From Streptomyces sp. NBC_01116 (lineage in GTDB: Bacteria > Actinomycetota > Actinomycetes > Streptomycetales > Streptomycetaceae): DNA of 64,000 nucleotides. The notes under the pieces are model-generated. The model made no database searches. It was not told the origin of the DNA and saw only the letters and a program-made list of their open reading frames with translations. Both the position numbers and the translations under genes were made by a program. Location of the stretch: NCBI RefSeq assembly GCF_041435495.1, contig NZ_CP108644.1:6247501-6311500 (forward strand). Direction: 5' to 3'. Of the stretch, positions 43,961 through 52,400 are shown one piece after another. How positions within the stretch are numbered: the first letter of the stretch is position 1; the number at the start of each line of letters is the position of its first letter.

Positions 43961-44608
43961 CTGAACGGCCACCTCGACCACCGCAACCCTCTCGTGTTCG
44001 ATACGCACGAGCTGGGCCGGCGTCCCGGTGCCCTGAAGCGGCTGACCCGCTCGGTGGAGGCACCCGGTTCACCGGTCCTGGGGATCGACGGCGTCATCGG
44101 CGTGCCGGAAGGCGCCCCGGTGGAGCTGGACCTCCGCCTCGAATCGGTCATGGAAGGGGTGCTTGTCACAGGCACCGCCCGTGCAACCGCCGAGGGGGAG
44201 TGCGTAAGGTGTCTGGAGCCGCTGACCGTAGAGGTCGACGCGGACTTCCAGGAAATGTTCTCGTACCCTGACGCCGATGACCGGGGCCGCAGCAGTGCGG
44301 CGGAACCGGCCGACGACGCCGAGGACGACGAGGACAGGTTCTTCCTCGAGGACGGCTTGTTCGACCTCGAGTCAATGCTGCGTGACGCGGTAGTGCTCGC
44401 ACTGCCCATGCAGCCGGTGTGCAAGGAGACCTGCGCCGGTCTGTGTTCCGAATGCGGAATCAGGCTGGACGAGAATCCGGACCACCACCACGACGCCGTC
44501 GACATTCGTTGGGCGGCACTGCAAGGACTCGCCGATACCGTTCAGGACGGCGAGAAGGACAACATGGGCGGCGCCGAACCTGGCGTCGACGAGAAGCAGG
44601 AGAAGTAG
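43961..44608 (+). CDS. yceD: YceD/DUF177 family zinc-ribbon-like protein
   Basis: Encodes about 215 residues: DHRNPLVFDTHELGRRPGAL, VIGVPEGAPVELDLRLESVM, GECVRCLEPL, and a Cys cluster CKETCAGLCSECG near the end. YceD proteins precede rpmF across bacteria and affect 23S rRNA levels. No ATG/GTG/TTG lies at the expected N-terminus. A CTG at 43961 sits six bases after AGGA and fits family alignments; I take it as the start. An 8-codon mini-ORF (43938-43964) ends on that CTG. Acidic insert at about 115-130. Confidence 0.85.
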   Translation: MNGHLDHRNPLVFDTHELGRRPGALKRLTRSVEAPGSPVLGIDGVIGVPEGAPVELDLRLESVMEGVLVTGTARATAEGECVRCLEPLTVEVDADFQEMFSYPDADDRGRSSAAEPADDAEDDEDRFFLEDGLFDLESMLRDAVVLALPMQPVCKETCAGLCSECGIRLDENPDHHHDAVDIRWAALQGLADTVQDGEKDNMGGAEPGVDEKQEK

Positions 44609-44610
44609 CC

Positions 44611-44784
44611 GTGGCTGTTCCGAAGCGGAAGATGTCGCGCAGCAACACGCGCCACCGCCGGTCGCAGTGGAAGGCTGCGGTCCCCACCCTGGTTTCGTGC
44701 GAGCGTTGCCAGGAGCCCAAGCTCCAGCACATTGCGTGCCCGAGCTGCGGCACCTACAACAAGCGCCAGGTCCTCGAGGTCTGA
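44611..44784 (+). CDS. rpmF: 50S ribosomal protein L32
   Basis: Encodes 57 residues: AVPKRKMSRSNTRHRRSQWK, then CERCQEPKLQHIACPSCGTY with a C4 zinc ribbon (CERC, CPSC). GTG at 44611 with AGGAGAAG upstream, two bases after the yceD stop, so the pair is translationally coupled. rnc follows 19 bp downstream. Confidence 0.97.
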   Translation: MAVPKRKMSRSNTRHRRSQWKAAVPTLVSCERCQEPKLQHIACPSCGTYNKRQVLEV

Positions 44785-44803
44785 GCGGCTGGTGAGAGGC
44801 CCG

Positions 44804-45628
44804 ATGTCTGAGTTGTCCAGCGCCAAGAAGCAGGCAGACAACGTCAACACAGCCTCGTCCCACACGCTTCTGGAAGGGCGGCTCGGGTATCACCTCGAGT
44901 CCGCCCTTCTGGTGCGTGCGCTGACCCACCGTTCGTACGCATACGAGAACGGCGGTCTGCCCACCAACGAGCGGCTCGAATTCCTCGGGGACTCGGTGCT
45001 CGGCCTGGTGGTCACGGACACGCTGTACCGCACCCACCCCGACCTGCCCGAAGGCCAGCTGGCCAAGTTGCGGGCCGCGGTGGTCAACTCGCGTGCGCTT
45101 GCGGAAGTGGGCCGCGGCCTCGAACTCGGCTCCTTCATCCGGCTCGGCCGCGGTGAAGAGGGCACGGGGGGCCGGGACAAGGCTTCCATCCTCGCCGACA
45201 CACTGGAAGCAGTGATCGGCGCGGTCTATCTCGACCAGGGCCTCAGCGCGGCCTCGGAGCTGGTCCACCGGCTCTTCGACCCGCTGATCGACAGGTCCTC
45301 GAACCTCGGCGCCGGCCTGGACTGGAAGACCAGCCTCCAGGAGCTCACCGCGAGCGAGAGCCTCGGAGTCCCCGAGTACCTCGTCACGGAGACCGGTCCG
45401 GATCACGAGAAGACCTTCACTGCTGCCGCTCGCGTCGGTGGTGTCTCGTACGGCACCGGCACCGGCCGTAGCAAGAAGGAAGCGGAGCAGCAGGCGGCCG
45501 AGTCCGCCTGGCGCGAGATCAGCGCCGCCGCGGAGGCACGGCAGGCCGCGGAGAAGTCCGCGGCCGACGGAGGGGCCGCCGACACCCCTGCCGATCCGTC
45601 GCCGAACACGGACGCCGCTCCGGCCTGA
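44804..45628 (+). CDS. rnc: Ribonuclease III (AbsB)
   Basis: Encodes 274 residues. The RIII signature is NERLEFLGDSVLGLVVTDTL; a second acidic cluster is DKASILADTLEAVIGAVYLD. The dsRNA-binding domain is SLQELTASESLGVPEYLV to GRSKKEAEQQAAESAW. An Ala/Pro-rich tail of about 35 residues extends beyond it. It processes rRNA and structured mRNA; in S. coelicolor loss (absB) blocks antibiotic production. The ATG at 44804 follows GAGAGG; a GTG at 44792 is an alternative. Confidence 0.96.
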   Translation: MSELSSAKKQADNVNTASSHTLLEGRLGYHLESALLVRALTHRSYAYENGGLPTNERLEFLGDSVLGLVVTDTLYRTHPDLPEGQLAKLRAAVVNSRALAEVGRGLELGSFIRLGRGEEGTGGRDKASILADTLEAVIGAVYLDQGLSAASELVHRLFDPLIDRSSNLGAGLDWKTSLQELTASESLGVPEYLVTETGPDHEKTFTAAARVGGVSYGTGTGRSKKEAEQQAAESAWREISAAAEARQAAEKSAADGGAADTPADPSPNTDAAPA

Positions 45629-45745
45629 AGCGAAACGGGAACCCCTCGGTGCCACGCGCGCCGGGGGGTTTTCCCTGTCCCCGGGGGCGGCTTCCGCGGA
45701 AGAGCCGCTCCCGTACTACCGTCGTCGTGTCTGGAGTGGTGCACC

Positions 45746-46606
45746 GTGCCCGAGCTGCCCGAGGTGGAAGTCGTCCGGCGGGGCCTGGAACGCTGGGTCA
45801 GCGGCCGTACCGTCAGCGAGGTCGAGGTCCTGCACCCGCGGTCGGTCCGCCGGCACCTCGCGGGCGGCGTCGACTTCGCCGCGCGGCTGCGCGGAGTCCG
45901 TTTCGGGGCGGCGATGCGCCGCGGCAAGTACCTCTGGGTGCCCATCGACGAGGCCTCCGCCTCGCTGCTGGGACACCTCGGCATGAGCGGACAACTGCTG
46001 GTGCGGCCGGCGGACGCGCCCGACGAGAAGCACCTGCGGATCCGGATGCGGTTCGACGACGCGCTCGGCACCGAGCTGCGCTTCGTCGACCAGCGGACCT
46101 TCGGCGGGCTCTCGCTCCACGACAACACCCCCGACGGCCTGCCGGACACCATCGCGCACATCGCCCGGGACCCCCTCGACCCGCTCTTCGACGACGCCGC
46201 GTTCCACACCGCGCTGCGGCTGCGCCGTACGACGGTCAAGCGCGCCCTGCTCGACCAGTCGCTGATCAGCGGCGTCGGCAACATCTACGCGGACGAGGCG
46301 CTCTGGCGCGCCAGGCTGCACTACGACCGGCCGACCGCGACCCTGACCCGCCCCAGGTCCGCCGAGCTGCTCGGCCACGCCCGCGACGTCATGAACGCGG
46401 CACTCGCCCAGGGCGGCACCAGCTTCGACAGCCTGTACGTCAACGTGAACGGCGAGTCCGGCTACTTCGACCGGTCGCTCGACGCGTACGGCCGGGAGGG
46501 CGAGCCCTGCCACCGGTGCGGCACCCCGATGCGCCGCCGCGCCTGGATGAACCGCTCCAGCTACTACTGCCCGCGCTGTCAGCGCCCGCCGCGCGCCTCG
46601 TCGTAA
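45746..46606 (+). CDS. mutM: Formamidopyrimidine-DNA glycosylase
   Basis: Encodes 286 residues from a GTG at 45746. The processed N-terminus PELPEVEVVRRGLE supplies catalytic Pro and Glu. The helix-two-turns-helix is LLDQSLISGVGNIYADEALW, and the C-terminal zinc finger CHRCGTPMRRRAWMNRSSYY ends in YCPRCQ. It removes 8-oxoguanine and Fapy lesions. The last 28 bp overlap the convergent HxlR gene. Confidence 0.96.
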   Translation: MPELPEVEVVRRGLERWVSGRTVSEVEVLHPRSVRRHLAGGVDFAARLRGVRFGAAMRRGKYLWVPIDEASASLLGHLGMSGQLLVRPADAPDEKHLRIRMRFDDALGTELRFVDQRTFGGLSLHDNTPDGLPDTIAHIARDPLDPLFDDAAFHTALRLRRTTVKRALLDQSLISGVGNIYADEALWRARLHYDRPTATLTRPRSAELLGHARDVMNAALAQGGTSFDSLYVNVNGESGYFDRSLDAYGREGEPCHRCGTPMRRRAWMNRSSYYCPRCQRPPRASS

Positions 46607-46965
46607 CGCGTACGGGAGGCCAGCACGTCGTCCATCCGCCCCTCGACGAACCGGATCAGCCCGAGGAGCCTCTCCGTGACCTCGCGGCCGAACGGCGTGA
46701 GCTCGTAGTCCACCCGGGGCGGGTTGACCGGCTGGGCCTCCCGCAGGACGAGCCCGTCCCGCTCCAGCGCGTGCAGGGTCTGGGCGAGCATCTTCTCGCT
46801 GACCCCGTCGACCCGGCGGCGCAGCTCGTTGAACCGGAGGCTTCCCTCGTACAGGGCGCCGAGCGTCAGGCTGCCCCAGCGCCCGGTGGCGTGCTCCAGC
46901 GTGGAGCGCGAGGGGCACTCCCGGGAGAAGACGTCGAACGCGAGACGGTCCGTATCACTGGCCAT
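46579..46965 (-). CDS. HxlR-family winged-helix regulator
   Basis: Encodes 128 residues. The HxlR pattern is complete: RECPSRSTLEHATGRWGSLT, RFNELRRRVDGVSEKMLAQT, LHALERDGLVLREAQPVNPP, VDYELTPFGREV. A single N-terminal cysteine (Cys17) in the usual redox-sensing position may respond to electrophiles or oxidants. It is convergent with mutM, overlapping by 28 bp, and no divergent target gene is adjacent. Confidence 0.92.
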   Translation of the reverse strand: MASDTDRLAFDVFSRECPSRSTLEHATGRWGSLTLGALYEGSLRFNELRRRVDGVSEKMLAQTLHALERDGLVLREAQPVNPPRVDYELTPFGREVTERLLGLIRFVEGRMDDVLASRTRYDEARGGR

Positions 46966-46977
46966 GGCAAAAGCTTA

Positions 46978-47018
46978 CTCCCGCACCGCGCTCACCCCGA
47001 GGGAGCGCGGTGCGGGAG
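46978..47018 (-). terminator. Terminator of the CAP-domain gene
   Basis: Arms CTCCCGCACCGCGCTC (46978-46993) and GAGCGCGGTGCGGGAG (47003-47018) pair perfectly over 9 bases, 22 bases beyond the stop of the CAP gene and just upstream of the HxlR start. Confidence 0.82.
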
Positions 47019-47039
47019 CAAGTGGACCGTGGAGGTGGG

Positions 47040-47990
47040 TCAGAAGCCGAAGTTCTGGACCCACCAGGGACCGCCGGAGCCCTCGTGGACACCGATGCCG
47101 ATGGTCTTGTAATCGCAGTTGAGAATGTTCGCCCGGTGGCCTTCGCTGTTCATCCAGCCCTCCATCACGGCCTGGGCGTCGGCCTGGCCGCGGGCGATGT
47201 TCTCCGCGCCGAGCCCCTGCACACCGGCCTGCGCGGCCCGGTCCCAGGGCGTGTCGCCGTCCGGGTCCGTGTGGTCGAAGAAGCCGCGGGCCGCCATGTC
47301 CTCGCTGAAGTTCTGGGCTAGCGAGGTGAGCGGGGCGCTGGTGCTCAGCGGGGAGCAGCCGACCTTCGCGCGCTCCTGGTTCACCAGCGCCAGCACCTCG
47401 CTGCGCGCGGAGGCGTCGGTGGGGGAGGGGCTCGGCTTCTTGCTGGGCGGCGGGGCGGCGGAGGTCTTCGGCGGGGCCGGGGCCCTGCTCGCCGGGGCGC
47501 TCTTCTCCGGGGCCTTCGGGGCGGCGGGCGCCTTCGCCCTCTCGGACGGGGTGGCCGCCGGCTTCTTCGACGTGGCGGGTGCGGCCGACTTCGACGGCGT
47601 CTTCGAGGGCGAGGCCGAAGGCGTCCTGGAGGGTGTCTTCGACGGAGCCGTGCTCGGCGCCTCGGGGCGCTCGGAGCCCCGGCCGGTCGGGGACGAGGAC
47701 CGGTCGGCCGGCGCGGTGGAGCTGCCGCCCTGCGTCAGCAGGTCCGGGGCGCCGCCGCTGCGCACCTGGTCGGCGGCGGTGGTGTTGCCGGAGGTGTAGG
47801 TGTCGCCGCCGGGAAGCAGTCCCGAGGCGACGGCGACCGCGCCGACGGCCACGGCCGCCGAGACGCCGAGGAGCCCGGTGCGGATCGGCACGGCGGACTT
47901 CCTGCGGCGCGTGCCCCGGCCTCGGGAAGCGGTCCCGGCCGCGGGTTCTTCAGCGGCGGGGCCTGCGGCGGATCGTCGGTGGCGTCCCAT
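47040..47990 (-). CDS. Membrane-anchored CAP (SCP/PR-1) domain protein
   Basis: Encodes 316 residues from the ATG at 47990 (MGRHRRSAAG). A single membrane segment (PIRTGLLGVSAAVAVGAVAV) precedes a long Ser/Pro/Thr/Ala/Lys-rich stalk, and the CAP domain forms the last ~125 residues (EVLALVNQERAKVGCSPLST, FFDHTDPDGDTPWDRA, GAENIARGQADAQAVMEGWM, HRANILNCDYKTIGIGVH). His in FDHT and HRAN plus Glu in GAENIA form the conserved cavity. The stalk suggests display outside the membrane, across the wall. Biochemical activity of bacterial CAP domains is not settled. Confidence 0.9.
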   Translation of the reverse strand: MGRHRRSAAGPAAEEPAAGTASRGRGTRRRKSAVPIRTGLLGVSAAVAVGAVAVASGLLPGGDTYTSGNTTAADQVRSGGAPDLLTQGGSSTAPADRSSSPTGRGSERPEAPSTAPSKTPSRTPSASPSKTPSKSAAPATSKKPAATPSERAKAPAAPKAPEKSAPASRAPAPPKTSAAPPPSKKPSPSPTDASARSEVLALVNQERAKVGCSPLSTSAPLTSLAQNFSEDMAARGFFDHTDPDGDTPWDRAAQAGVQGLGAENIARGQADAQAVMEGWMNSEGHRANILNCDYKTIGIGVHEGSGGPWWVQNFGF

Positions 47991-48223
47991 GCGCTGTGCC
48001 TTCCTGGTGCTCCGGACGCCCTGGCGACGTCGCTCGACTGCCTCGTTGATCGAATTCGGTGGCACGCTGAGTGAATACCGCCGCTTGATCGACTTTTCGG
48101 TCGACCAGCCTGACACCCATCCGATACTCACCCGATCGAGTGAGGCTGTTCCGACGGGACTGTAGCCCATGGCCGAAAGGGGGCGACGTGCTTCACGGGC
48201 AATTGGCCGGTTAGCGTTCGGGC

Positions 48224-48505
48224 ATGAACGAAGAAGCGCGCCTCGTGGTCTGGGTACGCGGCCGAGTACAGCAAGTAGGGTTCCGCTGGTTCACCAGGGC
48301 AAATGCTCTGGAGATCGGTGGTCTCACCGGGTTCGCCCTCAATCTCGACGACGGAAGGGTGCAGATCGTGGCCGAAGGGCCGCGTGAGAATTGCCACCGC
48401 CTGCTCGACTGGCTGCGGTCCGACGACACACCCGGGCGCGTGGACGGAGTGACTGAGATCTGGGACATCCCGCGCGGTGGATACGACGGATTCGCCATTC
48501 GCTGA
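48224..48505 (+). CDS. acyP: Acylphosphatase
   Basis: Encodes 93 residues. GRVQQVGFRWFTRANA carries the catalytic Arg and GFALNLDDGRVQIVAEGP the catalytic Asn. It hydrolyses carboxyl-phosphate bonds. No ribosome site is seen; TAGCGT lies six bases before the ATG, so the transcript may be leaderless. It sits upstream of smc, as in related genomes. Confidence 0.95.
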   Translation: MNEEARLVVWVRGRVQQVGFRWFTRANALEIGGLTGFALNLDDGRVQIVAEGPRENCHRLLDWLRSDDTPGRVDGVTEIWDIPRGGYDGFAIR

Positions 48506-48943
48506 TCGGGTCCCGCGCCGGACCGCCCGATCCGCTCGGTGAACGCCCCGTACCGAACGGTCACCGGAACGCCCGCTCGGCCTCCGCACCCGAAATGACC
48601 TGCGGCGGGACCCGGTGGAGGCCGATGGTTGCCAGATGCGGGATGTCGTGCAAGGCTGCGGCATCGACGAAGATCCGCGCACCCCTCGGGGTCCCGCAGG
48701 AGAGCCGCGCCGCATGATCGTCCGGCGGCGTGCCCCCGGGACGCCCGGGTACACAGGGTGTGATCGTGTTGACCGTCAAACTTTTTGGTGAGACGCTGAA
48801 AACCCCGCGCACCTTAGCTGTTCGGTAGAGCTGATTAGCAGCAGAACCGCAGTGGTGACAGAGCCCTGCCGAGCACCGCGGGTGCGATCCCTCGACGACC
48901 CACACCGCATCGGTCGGTCACTCATTGTGGAGGACCATCCATC
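48506..48943. other. Gap between acyP and the coiled-coil gene, with a possible gene remnant
   Basis: 438 bases with no intact gene. On the minus strand 48561-48690 reads as protein-like sequence (ARIFVDAAALHDIPHLATIG, then LHRVPPQVISGAEAERAFR), which I cannot place and which lacks a start; it may be a remnant. On the plus strand TTGACC (48769-48774), 17 bases, GACGCT (48792-48797) could be the promoter of the next gene, leaving a leader of about 140 bases. Confidence 0.3.
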
Positions 48944-49156
48944 ATGGCAAAGGCGCTTCTCGGTTACGTCGGCGGTTCCGACCCGCGACTCCTCGCCGAG
49001 ATGCGACGGCTCCAGCAGCGCGTCCAGGACCTGGAATCCGAGCTCAACCGGATCCAGGACGAGAACGACGCGCTCAACGCCGCCGCCCAGCACCAGGAGT
49101 CGCTGCTCGACAGCATCGACATCGACGTACCCCAGGGCGAGCCTGCGCTGACCTGA
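48944..49156 (+). CDS. Small coiled-coil protein upstream of smc
   Basis: Encodes 70 residues: MAKALLGYVGGSDPRLLAEM, then a heptad-rich helix LQQRVQDLESELNRIQDEND and an acidic end. GTGGAGGACC gives a strong ribosome site. The start resembles a short actinobacterial family found widely with this exact opening. The coiled coil implies dimerisation. A partner is unknown; proximity to smc is suggestive at most, because a terminator separates them. Confidence 0.8.
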   Translation: MAKALLGYVGGSDPRLLAEMRRLQQRVQDLESELNRIQDENDALNAAAQHQESLLDSIDIDVPQGEPALT

Positions 49157-49257
49157 CCACCCTGGCCCTCTCGGGCCGGTCGGGCCGGGCACGCTCAGTA
49201 GCCTCGGAACATCTCTGATTCGTCTCGCGTCACGGATCGCCGTCCCCGAACACCGGG

Positions 49258-49376
49258 GTCCTCGCATCGCCGAGGACATCGCTGTCCGGTCGTTCTGCGA
49301 TGCACAGCGCGGGACTACAGCTGGATTCACCGATACACCAGCAAGATTCACAGGGACGCTTCGGCGTCCCTTTTTC
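49258..49376 (+). terminator. Alternative hairpins followed by a UUCG-loop terminator upstream of smc
   Basis: AGGGACGC (49352-49359), TTCG, GCGTCCCT (49364-49371), then TTTTCTTTG: a textbook intrinsic terminator. Earlier, GTCCTCG (49258-49264) can pair with CGAGGAC (49271-49277), or GGACA (49274-49278) with TGTCC (49283-49287); the two are mutually exclusive. The terminator may end the coiled-coil gene's mRNA, a small RNA, or an attenuated leader. The smc GTG lies 103 bases downstream. The remaining 322-base gap (49157-49478) shows nothing else. Confidence 0.7.
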
Positions 49377-49478
49377 TTTGCCCGACCCCCACCCCGGGCG
49401 TACCGGCCTTCGCCTACCGTCTGATGTGCCCTGCACCTTCATCAGCGAAACCGAGAGTGAAAGGTAGAGTCCGGCGGC

Positions 49479-52400
49479 GTGCACCTCAAGGCCCTGACCC
49501 TGCGTGGTTTCAAATCGTTCGCGTCCGCCACCACCCTGCGGTTCGAACCGGGGATCACCTGCGTCGTCGGTCCCAATGGATCCGGCAAATCCAATGTGGT
49601 GGACGCGCTCTCCTGGGTCATGGGGGAACAGGGCGCCAAATCCCTGCGCGGCGGCAAGATGGAAGACGTGATCTTCGCCGGGACGACCGGGCGGCCCCCG
49701 CTGGGCCGCGCCGAAGTGTCGCTGACCATCGACAATTCCGACGGCGCATTGCCTATCGAGTACGCCGAAGTGACGATCACTCGGATCATGTTCCGCAATG
49801 GCGGCAGCGAATACCAGATCAATGGCGACACCTGCCGGCTGCTCGACATCCAGGAACTCCTCTCCGACTCCGGCATCGGCCGGGAGATGCACGTCATCGT
49901 CGGGCAGGGCCAGTTGGACTCCGTGCTGCACGCCGACCCGATGGGCCGCAGGGCCTTCATCGAGGAGGCCGCCGGCGTCCTGAAGCACCGCAAGCGGAAA
50001 GAGAAGGCGCTGCGGAAGCTGGACGCGATGGGCGCCAACCTGGCCCGGGTCCAGGACCTCACCGACGAACTGCGCCGCCAGCTCAAGCCGCTCGGCCGGC
50101 AGGCCGCCGTCGCCCGCCGGGCCGCCGTCATCCAGGCCGACCTGCGCGACGCCCGGCTCAGGCTCCTCGCGGACGACCTGGTGACCCTGCGGGACGCGCT
50201 GCGCGACGAGATCGCCGACGAGGCGGAGCTGAAGAAGCGCAAGGACACGGCCGAGGCCGAGCTGAGGACGGCGCTCGCCCGCGAGGCCGAGCTGGAGGGC
50301 GAGGTGCGCCGCCTCGCGCCCCGGCTCCAGCGCGCCCAGCAGACCTGGTACGAGCTGTCGCAGCTGGCCGAGCGGGTCCGCGGCACGATCTCGCTGGCCG
50401 ACGCGCGGGTCCGCAGCGCCTCCGAGGCGCCCGCCGAGGAGCGCGGGGGCCGCGACCCCGAGGACCTGGAGCGCGAGGCCGCCCGGATCCGCGAGCAGGA
50501 GGCGGAGCTGACGGCGGCCCTGGAGGCGGCCGAGCACGCGCTGGAGGACACGGTCGCCCACCGCGCCGACCTGGAACGCGAGCTGGCCGCCGAGGAACGC
50601 CGGCTCAAGGACGCGGCCCGCGCCATCGCGGACCGGCGCGAGGGGCTCGCCCGGCTGAACGGCCAGGTCAACGCGGCCCGGAGCCGGGCCGGTTCGGCAC
50701 AGGCCGAGATCGACCGGCTGGCCGCATCGCGCGACGAGGCGCAGGAGCGCGCGGTGAGCGCCCAGGAGGAGTACGAGCAGCTCAAGGCCGAGGTCGAGGG
50801 GCTGGACGGCGCCGACGAGGAGCTGTCCGCCCGCCACGAGGAGGCCAAGCAGGCCCTCGCCGAGGCCCGGGCCGCCCACAGCACGGCGCGCGAAGAGGCG
50901 ACCGCCGCCGAGCGCAGGCGGGCGGCGGTCGCGGCCCGGCACGAGGCGCTGTCCCTGGGGCTGCGCCGCAAGGACGGCACGGGCGCGCTGCTCGGGGCCC
51001 GGGACCGGCCGGCCGGACTTCTCGGCCCGGCCGCCGAACTGCTGACCGTCGAGCCCGGCTACGAGATCGCGGTCGCCGCCGCCCTCGGTGCGGCGGCGGA
51101 CGCCGTGGCCGTCACGGACCCGGCCACGGCCGCCGACGCGATCCGGCTGCTGCGCGAACGGGACGCGGGGCGCGCGGCGATGCTGCTGGGCGCGGACAGC
51201 GTGCCGAGCGCGGAAAGCGTGGAAGGCGCCCGAAGCGCGGTCCTCGCGGACAGCGCCGCCGCGCCCCGGCACCTGCCGGAGCAGACCTCCGTACGGGATA
51301 CGGCGGAGAGCCCCGCCCCCGCCGTGCTGCCCGCACAGGGGGGCGCGGGCGTCGAGTCGGCGGCGCGGAGCGGCACGGACGCCGCGGCACATCCGGCGGA
51401 CCGTGCCGGGACGGCCACCGCCCTCGCCGCGCCCGCCGTCGCCGATCTGGTGCGCGGGCCCGCCGCGCTGCTCGGGGCCGTACGCAGCCTGGTTCAGAAC
51501 ATGGTGGTCGTCGGGACGCTGGAGGACGCCGAGGACCTGGTGGCCGCGCACCCCGGGGTCACCGCGGTGACCGCTGAGGGCGACGTGCTCTCCGCCCACT
51601 TCGCACACGGCGGGTCGGCCGGGGCGCCCAGCCTCCTGGAGGTGCAGGCCTCCGTCGACGAGGCCGCCGCCGAGCTGGCCGGCCTCGCCGTGCGGTGCGA
51701 GGAGCTGGCCGAGGCGCAGCGCCTGGCGGGGGAGCGGCGCACGGAGCGGACCGCGCTCGTCGAGGAGCTGGGGGAGCGCCGCCGGGCGGCCGAGCGGGAG
51801 AAGTCCGGCGTCGCCCAGCAGCTCGGGCGGCTCGCCGGGCAGGCCCGGGGCGCGGCCGGTGAGGCCGAGCGCATGACCGCGTCCGCCGCCCGCGCCCAGG
51901 AGGCCCTGGAGCGGGCGACGGAGGAGGCCGAGGAGCTGGCCGAACGGCTGCTGGTCGCCGAGGAGACCCCGGCGGAGGAGGAGCCCGACACGTCCCGGCG
52001 GGACCGGCTCGCCGCCGACGGGGCCAACGCCCGCCAGACCGAGATGGAGGCCCGGCTCCAGGCCCGTACGCACGAGGAGCGGGTCAAGGCGCTGGCCGGC
52101 CGCGCCGACTCGCTGGACCGGGCCGCCCGCGTCGAACGGGAGGCGCGCACCCGTGCCGAGCAGCGCCGGGCCCGGCTGCGGTACGAGGCCGAGGTCGCCT
52201 CCGCCGTGGCTTCGGGCGCCCGTCAGCTGCTGGCGCACGTGGAGGTGTCCCTCGTACGGGCCGACCAGGAGCGGACGGCGGCCGAGGCGGCGAAGGGCGA
52301 GCGGGAGCGCGAGCTGGCCGTCGAGCGGGACCGGGGCCGGGGGCTGAAGGGCGAGCTGGACAAGCTCACCGACTCGGTCCACCGGGGCGAGGTGCTGGGC

